The notes below the pieces were generated by a model. That model did no database searches. It was not told where the DNA came from and worked only from the letters and a program-made list of their open reading frames with translations. From Cryptomeria japonica (lineage: Eukaryota > Streptophyta > Pinopsida > Cupressales > Cupressaceae): a stretch of 64,000 nucleotides of DNA. This document shows positions 32,540 to 42,780 of this stretch, in pieces. The translations under genes and the position numbers were made by a program. Position 1 is the stretch's first letter. The number at the start of each line of letters is the position of its first letter. The DNA lies in NCBI RefSeq assembly GCF_030272615.1, contig NC_081413.1:185888115-185952114 (forward strand), given 5' to 3'.

Positions 32540-33670
32540 TGAAGAGTCTTATGCATAAACAACCCTCTTTCCATTGTTTGATGATGTAGGCTTGTCAGGG
32601 CATCTATATGTCGGGTGTCCCAATTGTCAACAATTGTAACACTTCATAGTTGCAAAATAGGAGTTACCTCTACCGGTACCTCTACCCCTATTCGGACCAC
32701 CTTGTGCACCTCTTCCTATAGAGTGTCCTCCTCTGAGATTGGCTTCACTACCATGGTCAGTCAACTTGGCTTCTCCTTGGTTCCTTGGCTCATTTGCTTT
32801 TCTTTGGTAACCACCTCGGTGATTCACTTGGTCTCTACCTCTGCCTCTACACCTATTATTGGAGTCTCCTTTCCTTTTGTTCCTCTCTTCTACCTTGATA
32901 GCAAGCTGATGGCATTTTTGAATAGTAGTAGGAGTCCATAGGCTTATCTCCTCTTGTATGTTCCACTGTAGGCCGCTTAGATACCTAGCCACCTTAATAG
33001 ATTCATCTTCTTGAACCTTTGATCTAAGACAAAGTTTTTGAAACTCTTTGGTGTAGGAGGTTACATCAAGATCTTTATGCTTCAATCCTTGTCTCTTTTT
33101 ATGAAGTTGGACTTCATAATTCTCTAGTAAGTAGTTCTCCTTAATCTTACTCACCATAGCTTTCCAATTTGCAATTGGTAGCTTTCCCATGCTAACCCTT
33201 TCTTCTTGCAAGTACTTCCACCATGTCAAAGTTTCTCCCCTTAATCTTGATTTGGCAACTTTAACCTTCTGAGCCTCTGTCACTCCTTCACACTCAAAGT
33301 GGTTTTCCATGCCCTCAATCCATTCCACAATAGTGTCTATGTCCATTCTTCCACTGAAATGTGGCAATCCTTCAAAGGCTTTGGTGTTCAAGGCCTTCAT
33401 AGCCTTCACAAAAGGTTCTTCATTGAACAAGGGATTTGGTTTAGGAATTATGTCATCTATGTCTATAGTTCTCTTTCCTTTACCCTTGGTGTCTTCATCC
33501 CAAGGTTCACGTGTTCTCTGATCCACCACTTCCTGTAGTTTATCCCTTATCTCACTCATTGCTACTTCAAGGAGTCTATTTTTCTCCTTCTGCTCTTTTA
33601 CTTCTCTAGCCAGCTCTGCATTAGTAACCATTCTGCTCTCCCCTACTAATTCACCAGTATATAGAGACAT
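32540..33670 (-). pseudogene. gag: Chromo-2 gag
   Basis: Starts at the ATG 33670, about 30 bases after the primer site. An N-terminal coiled coil (LAREVKEQKEKNRLLEVAMS) is followed by the gag core (GLPHFSGRMDIDTIVEWIEG, TLTWWKYLQEERVS, YTKEFQKLCLRSKVQEDE), an Arg/Gly-rich segment with RGRG repeats and a CCHC knuckle CYNC-QLGHPTYRCPDK broken by one TGA at 32627-32629. The 347 codons before that are open. It is the best preserved gag in the window. Confidence 0.92.
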
Positions 33671-33697
33671 ACATAGTCCAACAAGTCTTTCACTTGC

Positions 33698-33709
33698 TCT
33701 GATACCAAT
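33698..33709 (-). other. Chromo-2 primer-binding site
   Basis: On the minus strand TGGTATCAGAGC, the initiator Met-tRNA type, two bases after the 5' LTR end (ATCCCATCA). Confidence 0.92.
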
Positions 33710-33710
33710 C

Positions 33711-35299
33711 TGATGGGATGGGGTTTGGGATAGACAAGCCTAGTCTATGCTCTTGGATCCTTTCCTTGGATAACCTAGTGTTCTCTCCATACCCCAGGGT
33801 CTCTAGGACTTCCCTTTTTCTTGAGGAATCCCCTGACCTTTCCCAATCCACCCACCAATGAGTTGCTATGCTGCTCCTAAGGTCTCACCTACTCATGAGA
33901 CTCAAACCCCTTACTATGGCTAATAAGGGCTAAGGTTTGTTTCACACTTTCCAAGGTCTTAGCAAGGTTAAATCAGGTCTCAAACCATGTTTTACATCCC
34001 TCCATGTGCCCCCAATAAGTTGCTACCTTCATTCTTTCTACCGATTTCACTATTTCGTGTTTTTGCTTACAAAATAGGGCTACAAGGATTAGGACCAATT
34101 AGGCCTCCTAACCAGTCTTCTAGGGCTCCCTCTCACAAATGATGCACAAACAACCCTAACTCCCAAAATGGACTATCATTCAATTGGCAAGGGCTCAAGG
34201 ATTTTCTAGGTTTTGGGCCTCCAAGTGGTCGTACAGTGCCTAGGGCAAATTTTGGGGTTTTTAAGGGTTTTGTGAGGGTTTTGTGGTCTGCCTGGGTCAC
34301 AGTGAAGGTTTTGTGTGTTAGCCACCTTGTTTGGTTTGGTGGAGGCTCCTCCTTCACACCAATGTTGCTTCTAACACTCCTCTACACCTCCTCCAAAGGA
34401 TGTACTCTCCTCTATCCAACCTTGCTCTCCAAGACCTTTGCAATTCAACCTCTCCTAACCGGGCACTATCCAGTCTCGCCTAGGAGTGGATCTTTGCTTG
34501 GCCTTCCTACATTTTCAAGGGCCCTTCTTGTTTTTCAATATGGTACAAGGTCTTCACTCTCATTCCCCATGGTGGTTCCACAATGGGGAATGGAGTTAAG
34601 ACTTCATTTACACAATCCTATCTAAAACTGGATAGTAAGAAGACAATTTACAAACTATTTACAAACACACTCACTCTGCAAGTACAAACCTAAACTAATT
34701 GCTTGAAATTAAAGTATTTACACCATGACAAACATTCCACATATATTTGGACGTTTCTCAATCCATTAACTTGCTTGTTTTCTTCATTCAAACTGACTGG
34801 TAACAGTTTTACAATCTCAGTCTGATCTCTTTGCTAGGGCTGTACAATGTCTGACATCCAACCCATGAATTTAGGGTTTGTATGTACTTATACTACCTTT
34901 GCCTTGGTCTGTGTGCTGAAACTATGGTTTTCCATGCTAACCTAAAGAACTTGACATCATGGTGGAAAAGTTGCTTGACTACTTTTAAAAGTTGTCATGC
35001 AACTTTTGCAACTTTTGAGCAACTTTCCCAATGTTGCTCTTCATGACTCGTAGACCCACATTGGGCCAACCTAAGGACACCACCATGTTATAAAGGACCC
35101 CTAAACACTTCAAGGACACACATACCCTCCATTTTCAAGAAAATCACAATCTTGACTCATGACCCCTAAGATCTCCACTAGGACCCTACCTAGGACCTTT
35201 GAGCACATGGCTCATTATTTTATGTACAATGGCTTCATAAGAAGCATAACATCGACAAAACAAGAAGGAGGGAAAGCTTGAAAGGGTGCTCCTGCACCA
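33711..35299 (-). repeat. Chromo-2 5' LTR
   Basis: TG...CA ends and 1589 bp. Aligns with the split 3' LTR (17931-18272 plus 27770-29015). ORFs within it are not genes. Confidence 0.95.
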
Positions 35300-35325
35300 T
35301 TGATCTTGCCCCAAAATAGGGAAAG

Positions 35326-35346
35326 ACCAGGGCATGGTGCCCTGGT
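35326..35346 (+). repeat. U3 hairpin in TRG-1 LTR
   Basis: ACCAGGGCA, three bases, TGCCCTGGT: perfect 9-bp arms. It corresponds to the 31-bp palindromic units of the solo LTR; a partial second unit follows at 35353. Confidence 0.85.
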
Positions 35347-35490
35347 CCTCACCTGGACCAGGATGTGGCACCATGGTCCTCCCTAAAATGGTCCCTCTTT
35401 AAACCTTATTTCACATTTCAAATTTGAGCGGGATTCTCCTCTTCGTGTCAACTCATGTTAGAAAATTAATCAATTTTCCCAATAAGAAAG

Positions 35491-35498
35491 TATATATA
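35491..35498 (+). promoter_or_regulatory. TATA box of TRG-1 3' LTR
   Basis: TATATATA followed by AGAGG, about 50 bases before the CATTCAAG repeats, in the same place as the TATA box of the solo LTR. Confidence 0.6.
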
Positions 35499-36329
35499 GA
35501 GGTTTTGCCCTCTGATTTGAAGATCCATCCACAACAATTGTGAAGCATTCAAGCATAAAAGAGATCAAGCATTCGAGCATTCAAGAAAAATTGAGCATTT
35601 TCATTCTTCATTCAAGCCTTGGAGCAACAATTAAGTCAAGGATCAGGCATTGAAGTGGAGATCTACACCCTATTTCATGAAACCCAATTCCATGTGGAGG
35701 AAAGTTAAACCTCACAAGGAGGTATAATCATTCAATTTTCAATCACAATTCATAATATCCCTCAAAATGAGAACCTTTCCTTTCAGTCATTTCAATTACA
35801 TTTATCTCAATTTCATGGTTAATTCCAAAACTAGGGTTTGACCTAAGGCAAACCCATATTCCCAGCCTATTTCCCTTCTTTCAATGTGCAAGAAATAGGT
35901 GCGCAATTGTACTTCTCAAAATAAGCTTCAGACACAGAGACGAAAAAACCCTTTTTGGTGTGTGGAAAATTCAGAGGACCATGTTGTGGCATCACAGTCC
36001 ATGCTTTTTCAGGGCATATCCAAATCAACTTATATTACTTAGATCTAGGTGCATGACAAAATCCCAAACCTATAGCTTAGTATTTTCTCAGTTTTGACTT
36101 CAATTTCAACACTTTACCCTAAATTAGCATTTCAACTTACAAAAGAGGGAAAAACACATCATAATCAATCAATCCACTTAATATTATGTCCTTATTTGAT
36201 TTGTGATTGAATCTAGCCAATTCCTCCCCTCTTTTGAATGTAAAATAATTTCTCCCCCAGAAGAGAAAATTGATTTGGTGATTTCTCCTTCTATGTTGCA
36301 AATTGCCAAATCAAATTTTCCCCTTTACA

Positions 36330-36481
36330 AGCATGTATGTTGTGTTACCATAGATGGGGTCACATTGGTTAAAAGTGTCTTAAAACTATTCTAGATAAGA
36401 AACTAATTAAAGGGATTTTTTATTATTCTATTAGTAAGAGTGATTTCTATGAGCATAATGTGTAGTAAATAAAATAGATCT
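36330..36481. other. Unassigned spacer
   Basis: Between the end of the TRG-1 LTR and the stop codon of the PMD gene. AT-rich with no gene; it may be flank of TRG-1 or interior of the PMD element. Confidence 0.4.
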
Positions 36482-37845
36482 TCATTTCCTAAAGGAGTTT
36501 ATAAATCGACCTCCTCTCTGTCCAGGTCTCCTCCCACCACCACCTCCATCCCCACCCTCATCTCCACCTCCCCCAGCCTCCTGGGCAGCTCTAAGCTCTC
36601 ATCTCCATATCCATCTCCTAGAAACTAGATCATCTAAATCATCATCCTCATCTCCTGAGCTAGGAGGAGGATTTACTGGATCAGTAATGCGAGGAAATGA
36701 ATGAGCTAATATATACTAGGCATAATCTGCAGTAACCCCAGGATCAAGAATGTGTAATCTCATATCATAAGCCACTCTTAGAGTAGCAACAAACTCTGCA
36801 CAAGCAATCTCAAATGACAAGGAAGGTCCCCAATCTTGTTTATCTCTGCAACTCCTAGCATATATCATCACACCAGTAGGCATAGGCTGGATGATACCAA
36901 ACTGTCTCAAAATCTAACCAATCAATTGTCGCTCAACAATGAAAGGTGTCTGACCAATGAGATATCTACTCTACATGATAAATGGTAATGTCTGTGCATC
37001 ATCCATCCATGGCTCACAATCAAGATATGGTCTCCAAGTAATGCTATCCAATGAATCTAACACCCAATGCCAATACTCCATCTTACCCAGCTTATGCTGC
37101 ATAAGGATACCTGCATAAAAATACACATATGGCTACCTCTCTCCATGAACTCTATGATGGATAGGCTGGGTAACAACAATGTGCTCCTAGCACTAGAACT
37201 GCAATAAAGTGCATCCAGTAGACAAACTCACACTCTCATCATACACTACCTAGTGAAGATCGTGATATAAATGTGCCAGCATGCAAACACCCCACACATA
37301 TCGAGTACGATGTTGCATCATACTCAAGAGAAACTCACCCAATCCAACCAAAAACCTTGTGATCTCCTATCAGGACATATAAATCCTCCAATCAAACTAG
37401 CAAGAATAATAGGAAGAGCCTCATAATACATCACCATATCAACCCATTTGATCTCTCCTCTACCAATGCTATCATCAGCAAACATGACTCTGCAAGCCTC
37501 TATCCCAACCTGATCCTGATAATCATACTGCACAAGCTCACCAGTCACTACGATGTGCAGAATCCTGTAGACATCCTCAAGAGTCACACTAATCTTACCC
37601 GTGAACAGGTGGAAAGTGCTATGCTTACTATACCATCTCTCGGCCAATGCTGTCAATAATCCTCTGTTATGCGTAATCTCAGGCATATACAATAAATGGC
37701 ATAAACCACAGGCATCTATATGTCTAATCTCAGCCTGGGTCAACTCTGGAACTAAATGATGCACTGCAGGTAATTTCTCCCGACATTGGAGAACATCAAG
37801 TTTCTCCTATTTTGTCAAAAGAAATCAATCAAAACAAATCAATCA

Positions 37846-38060
37846 TCAAATTTATCTATCTATCAAATCAAAATCAATCATCAAATCTATCTATCTATCA
37901 AATCAACACTCAATCATCAAATCTATCTATCTATCAAATCAACACTCAATCATCAAATCTATCTATCAAATCAAACTGAAGCAAACTACGCCATCTATCT
38001 ATCAAATCAAAACTAAATCATTAAATCTATCTATCTATCAAATCAAATTGAAGCAACTTA
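37846..38060 (-). repeat. ATCT microsatellite and 40-bp minisatellite in PMD intron
   Basis: Runs of ATCTATCTATCT alternate with ATCAAATCAA-type text. The units near 37880-37960 repeat about every 38-40 bases. Looser ATCTATCAATCAAG units continue to about 38270. Confidence 0.85.
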
Positions 38061-38394
38061 CACTATCAAAACATTTTAAAACCTATCAATCATGGTTTTT
38101 TATCAATCATTGAGTTTACTCAAAAACTCTGCTAAGCTATTACATCATAAACTAAATCGGTTTCTTAGAGCTATCTATCAATCAAGCTAATCAAAAGCTA
38201 TCTATCAATCAAGGTAATCAAAGCTACTTTATCAATCAAGCTAGTCAAAGCTATCTATCAATCATGCAATCACACAATCGCTAAATCAAGACCCTATTTC
38301 ATCATCAATACGTATTAAACATGTTAAATCTAATCATCAAAGTGATTTTTAGCCTTTGCACTTATCAAAAACATCAAATTTGAGCAAAATAGCT

Positions 38395-38700
38395 ATTCTA
38401 TTGAGCATTTGCACTAAACTACAACAAATGCACTAAATCTAAAGGCATTTGCGGTAACCTAGTGCATATGCACTATCTTTTTGAATAGATACACTAAAAT
38501 GACAAGCATACGCGCTAACCCATGCAAAAGCGCTACCTTTTCTAGCAAAAGCGCTAACAAACGATGCATTTGCGCTATCCTATGCATAAGCGCTAACATT
38601 TTTAACATATGCGCTAACAAAAAGAGCATATGCACTAATCTATTCATTTGCACTAATCCTAATTGCATATGCGCTAAAACAAATTACATTTGCGCTAACC
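38395..38700 (-). repeat. GCGCTAA minisatellite in PMD intron
   Basis: About fifteen copies of GCAT(T/A)TGCGCTAA variants, spaced 17-26 bases apart, some with GCACTAA in place of GCGCTAA. It lies between the predicted donor and the ATCT array. Confidence 0.85.
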
Positions 38701-38878
38701 TAACTCCGAAAAAATTCAAAAAATTTAGAAAATTCAAAAATGCGCCTAAAACATGAAAATTTGAATAAAAACTTGCAAACAAAGCTTGGGATAAGATACA
38801 TACCAGATATCCATGCTCGACAGGTCGCTGGTAACACCGAACACACTCAAATCGATGATTCTCAACAAGAATCACCAT

Positions 38879-39210
38879 TTCGCCACCTTAGCAAGAATAT
38901 TTTCTTCACAAGCTGACAAGGATAACAATGAGATTAAAATTAGTCTTGGTTAATTTTATATTTACTATTTGAAGAGTAATTAATTTCAATGGGGCAATTT
39001 AATTTGTTTTTTCCAAATGAATTTAATTGACTAAATTTTTATTAATTATTATGATATCAATCATTCAAACCAGATTTTTCGACAATTTCACGATCAATCT
39101 CCTGAGGGGGCACACAATCAGGATTTTCAATCTCCATCAAGCGCATTATCAAGAATTGATTTAATCTTTGAAACAATGTTGTCTCGACATCATTTCAAAG
39201 AGGGACAAAA
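38879..39210 (+). other. 3' region of PMD element with polypurine tract
   Basis: No gene. It ends with CAAAGAGGGACAAAA at 39196-39210, matching AAAGAGGGGCAAAA of NA-1. TCCTGAGGGGGCACA near 39100 matches TCCTCGAGGGGGCATG of NA-1. Confidence 0.75.
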
Positions 39211-40333
39211 TGTATACACATAAAAAATTGGCTATGAGCAATTAAATAAATATTTTATATTTATTTAATAATTATTCTTCTATTAAATAGTTAATTTGAA
39301 AAGATTAATTTATTTAATTCATTCTTGTGTCTTTCTATTAATTAATTTAATTGAAATATTTAATTAATTAATTCATCTATCCTATTCCTCTAAATTAATT
39401 AAATATCTAATATTTAATTATCCTATTCCTCAAGTTAATTAAATATCTATTATTTAATTATCTTCTCCAAACAATTAAATATCTAATATTTAATAATTAT
39501 TCTCCTATCCTATAGTCTCAAATATTAAATAATTCTTAAATTATTTAATCCTTTATCCAACTCACCCTCCATCTCCACTTCATCTTCCCTTTGCCAACTC
39601 ATCAAACATGTGGCTAAGGAAATTAATATTTCTTAAATATTAATTCATCATTTATCTTCAACCTCCGAACTTAATGAAAATTGTGTACGTACACATATTT
39701 CATAACCATTTCTTATATTCTCTCCAACACCCCTACATCTTAGGAAGGACTTGAGTCCACTTGTCCTATCATGCCTAAATCTTCTCCAACCATCCCTAGA
39801 TTCTCTCAGTCAGCAACCCAGTCAAGGTGAGATGAGTGACACTTGTCTTCTCCTTCCCCCTTTCTCTCAACCTTCACCTTTGCTCATAGCCATCCAAATT
39901 TGCAGATCTGATCATGACCGTTGATCTGAGCCACATCATCTTATCCTCTCAAATTCTATAAAATCAAGAGCTTCAATTGAGAGAGAGAGAGACTTCAAGA
40001 GACTTCAAGTGCATTTTTCAAGCTAATCATATGCATCTGTGAGTTTTAGTTTTGAAACAAATAGCAATTATCATACAATATGATTTAGCATAATCATTTA
40101 AATATAATCATGTAGTATTGCATATCATAGTATCAGTTAATTACAAGTTATCAGTCCATTCTTCATATGCCATCTTGGAAGCCATCAGTGCACTGTCTGA
40201 GAGCACACCATCTGCAACTAGGAATAGTGGAGTTAGGACACAATGAGACATAAATCATGAAGGTAAAATAATGTTTTAATTTAGTATGTATTTCATGTAG
40301 TTTCATTGGTTGAATTTGAATTTCCTATACGCA
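39211..40333 (+). repeat. 3' LTR of PMD element
   Basis: Starts TGTATACACATAAAAAA (NA-1: TGTAGACACCTAAAAAT) and probably ends TTTCCTATACGCA (NA-1: TTTCCTATCTACA). It contains TTAATTAATT-rich sequence in the same place as in NA-1, a GA microsatellite at 39979-39993 and TATAAAA at 39957. The right end is inferred from similarity. Confidence 0.75.
39957..39963 (+). promoter_or_regulatory. TATA box of the PMD-element LTR
   Basis: TATAAAA about 60 bases upstream of a CATTTTTCAAGC leader-like stretch; position resembles that of NA-1. Confidence 0.55.
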
Positions 40334-40348
40334 TTTCCATTTGTATTT

Positions 40349-41161
40349 TGTGAAACTAACTTTTTGAAGGTAACATTCTGAGGATGAAATTCAATCTCAC
40401 ACAACATTCAAACCATAACACAGTGATTTATGTGGGGAAAACCCTTTCGGGAGAAAAACCCCACACTCCAAAAGCTGCCCAATATATTATTCAACAATCA
40501 AAAATAGATTACAATATACTTGCAGATAAATCTCTTCGCAAGAGTACCACTAATCAGAGATTTAGAGGTAACTAAATAGCCATAAGACTCTTACACATAA
40601 CCTCTATCTCATGCACCTCATATATAGGAGATACAATACAAGAAACCATCAAACGATATTACAAAACCATGGGCTAAAACCACCCAATAAGGTGTAGCCT
40701 ACCTTATCTCCCTTCTAGATGCCCTATGACATGTCCCTCCCTTTTTACAGCTCAGTTATGTGTCTGATGTATTTTATATTTCCTATTTCAGGAGTACAAA
40801 CTTCCGGAGGCCATAACTTGAGAACTGTGTGTCCTATTGACGAACCATTTGAAGCGTCGGAAAGCTCGTGAAGTGCTCTATTGCCTTATAAACACTATTT
40901 AATTTACACCTACTTTCCAAGGTGTTGTGGGGCCTCTATAGTCCTCAAAATCAAATTTAAACCTTTCATTGGACCCCTCCAAAATAGAAAATTTAATATC
41001 TTCAAAACTAGTTGTGATCTCGCGACGTAACTTTATTGGAATGCTTATCAAGCCAACTACAAGCTTCGGGGATAATTTTGCACCATTTCATGCTCAAATG
41101 AAAACTTACTATAAATAGTAACCTCATGTATCTGCAAGGTTGAGACACCATTTTTCCAACA
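40349..41161 (-). repeat. Copia-2 3' LTR
   Basis: On the minus strand starts TGTTGGAAAAATGG (41161). It shares with 45377-46254 the block AAACCCTTT-GGGAGAAAAACCCC and the rest of the body. The terminal 60 bases are divergent, so the left limit is approximate. Confidence 0.8.
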
Positions 41162-41178
41162 AATCTCCCACTTGTCGA
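41162..41178 (-). other. Copia-2 polypurine tract
   Basis: On the minus strand CGACAAGTGGGAGATTT directly precedes the 3' LTR. Confidence 0.8.
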
Positions 41179-41216
41179 ACACTTTGCAAGAGAAAAGGGA
41201 GTATCAACACAATGAA

Positions 41217-42780
41217 TCAATTGCTAGGGGCCATGAGACCCATAGACTCTAAGCACCATATGAAATTCTTTGTGCTCACATCCTTAGTTAAAGAATTTAC
41301 AACATTCATCAAAGTTTCTACCTTAACCAGCTTCACCCTACCATCTTCAACCATATCTCTAACAAAATGATACTGAACATCAATATGCTTGATACGGGCA
41401 TGAAATGTCGGGTTCTTAGCTAAGCAGATTGCACTCTGACTATCACAATGAACTGTCACATCTCCTTGTTTTATTCCAATGTCTAAACATAATCTCTTGA
41501 GCCAAATGACCTCTTTACAAGTATGAGTAGCTGCAATATACTCTGCTTCAATAGTGGACAAAGCAACCACAGCCTATCGCTTACTCATCCAACTAATGGA
41601 ACCACCAATAAAGTAAACACATAAGAACTGGTGGATATTCTGTTATCAATATCACCTACCTGGTATGAATCAACATAACCATGAATATCAAGGAAAATCA
41701 CATCTCCAACTAAATTACCATGATAACACAAAGAATACTCTGAGGTACCCTTCAAATATCTGAAGAATCTTTTGACTGCATCCCAATGAACTCTACCAGG
41801 ATTAGACATACATCTCAACAAAACTGCCACTGCTTGGGCAATATCTAGTCTAGTACAGACCATAGCATACATCAAAATTCCAACTGCACTTTGGTAAGGT
41901 ACTCTACTCATGTCTTCCATCTCCAATGGCGATGTAGGACAATCTACAATAGATAATTTTGTTCCAGTTGTAAAAGGAACACACAATGGTCTACAATCTT
42001 GCATGTTGAACCTCTGTAACACTAAATTCACATACTTACTCTAGCCTAGCCATAGCTTTCTGTTCACTCCATCTCTTTTAATTTCCATCCCAAGAATGTG
42101 TTTTGCTACACCAATATCTTTCATTTCAAATTTAACAGCGAGCTGAGACTTAAGTTCTGAAATCGTACCTTTCCCTTTACCAATGAATAACATATCATCA
42201 ACATACAATGTAATGTACATGAAATGATCACTATCAGATTTATAATTAACACAATGATCTAATTTAGAATGCTCAAATCCAAAACTCAGCACATATGTAT
42301 CAAATTTCTAGTACCACATCCTAAGACTCTATTTGAGGCCATACAAGGATTTATTTAATCTATAGACCAAATTACTTTTAACTTTCACCACGTAGTGCTT
42401 CAGTTGTGTCATATAAATATCCTCCTCCAAATCACCATGAAGGAAAGTAGCTTTCACATTCATTTTTTCAACCTCTAAATCATAAGCAGCATCAATAGAA
42501 AGAAAAATCTAATGGATGTCATTTTGGCAATAGGAGAAAATATCTCACCATAATCAACAACCTCAACTTGAGAGTAACCTTTTGCAACCAACCTTTCTTT
42601 ATACTTCTCAATGCTTCTATTCCAACCAATCTTTTTCTTGAACACCCATTTGCAACTAGCAGGCTTCCATCCTTTAGGCAATGGTACAAGATCCCATGTA
42701 TCATTCTTTCTCAAAACTGTGATTTCTTCTTCCATAGCAATCTTCTAGGATTCTGCATCAATCATACATAATGCCTCTTC
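41217..42780 (-). pseudogene. pol: Copia-2 reverse transcriptase and RNase H
   Basis: Reverse-transcriptase motifs: DTWDLVPLPKGWKPASCKWV, RLVAKGYSQVEVVDYGEIFS, and in a later piece FMYITLYVDDMLFIGKG and HILGMEIKRD. A connection piece reads VPYQSAVGILMYAMVCTRLD. RNase H ends with VALSTIEAEYIAATHTCKEV, VHCDSQSAICLAKNPTFHAR and KHIDVQYHFVRD. The YVDDM catalytic box is intact. The frame is broken into at least four open pieces. Confidence 0.88.

Larger units (their letters stand above)
17931..35299 (-). mobile_element. Chromo-2: near-complete Ty3/gypsy chromovirus in TRG-1, itself split by NA-1
   Basis: Minus-strand element with two LTRs of about 1.59 kb, an intact initiator-Met-type primer site, a single gag-pol frame, integrase with chromodomain and a purine tract. 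After removing NA-1 it is about 7.9 kb. In the first 342 aligned bases the LTRs differ at 11 positions by eye (about 3%). The gag-to-RNase H frame (33670 to 30518) is interrupted only by stops; one frameshift near 30250 separates integrase. Confidence 0.95.
13425..36329 (+). mobile_element. TRG-1: gag-protease LTR element without pol (5' LTR missing, 3' LTR split)
   Basis: The coding part 13425-16984 aligns over its length with TRG-2 (53481-50035, minus). Both have leader ORF, gag, CCHC-like finger, protease-like domain, Pro-rich linker and a shared C-terminal tail, then about 0.8 kb of 3' non-coding sequence and a purine tract. No reverse transcriptase, RNase H or integrase occurs in either. 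The 3' LTR is 17778-17930 plus 35305-36329, split by Chromo-2. No 5' LTR is seen; similarity to TRG-2 starts near 13425. This matches the class called TR-GAG in plants, with a protease added. Confidence 0.8.
35305..36329 (+). repeat. TRG-1 3' LTR, right piece
   Basis: It continues the LTR after Chromo-2. It carries a perfect inverted repeat at 35326-35346, a TATATATA box at 35491, CATTCAAG-type repeats at 35545-35600 and the end CCCTTTACA at 36329, matching CGCTTTACA of the solo LTR. Both pieces together make about 1.18 kb. Confidence 0.88.
36482..38878 (-). pseudogene. Plant mobile domain (PMD, aminotransferase-like) gene, two predicted exons, antisense
   Basis: Exon 1 is 38878-38804 (25 codons, MVILVENHRFECVRCYQRPV), ending at CTG before GTATGT. 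The intron is 38803-37807, ending AATAG. Exon 2 is 37806-36482. The join is in phase and continues EKLDVLQCREKLPAVHHLVP. PMD signatures follow: THNRGLLTALAERWYSKHST, FHLFTGKISVTLEDVYRILH and WGPSLSFEIACAEFVATLRV. The tail is acidic, then Gly/Arg-rich (GGGGRRPGQRGG). A one-base shift near 37350 and about eight stops, all TAG or TGA at likely Gln, Trp or Arg codons, disable it. Known PMD proteins include MAIN/MAIL, which act in silencing, and many transposon-borne copies. The intron is inferred. Confidence 0.75.
36482..40333 (+). mobile_element. 3' part of an LTR element carrying an antisense PMD gene
   Basis: A plus-strand 3' LTR (39211-40333) is preceded by a purine tract and by 3' sequence related to NA-1. 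Inside lies a minus-strand PMD gene with minisatellites in its intron. Antisense additional ORFs just inside the 3' LTR are known from plant Tat-lineage elements. The 5' LTR and any gag-pol are absent; the left limit is arbitrary. Assignment of the gene to the element rests on adjacency. Confidence 0.6.

Noticed and set aside
37846-38700. Regular short repeats as a possible CRISPR array
   Set aside because: Units are degenerate, spacers are not of constant length, and the context is plant retrotransposon DNA; these are minisatellites.
38684-38756. C-terminal half of the minus-strand ORF 38878-38684 as coding
   Set aside because: The text after the GTATGT donor at 38803 becomes Phe/Leu/Asn-rich and runs into the minisatellite; better read as intron.
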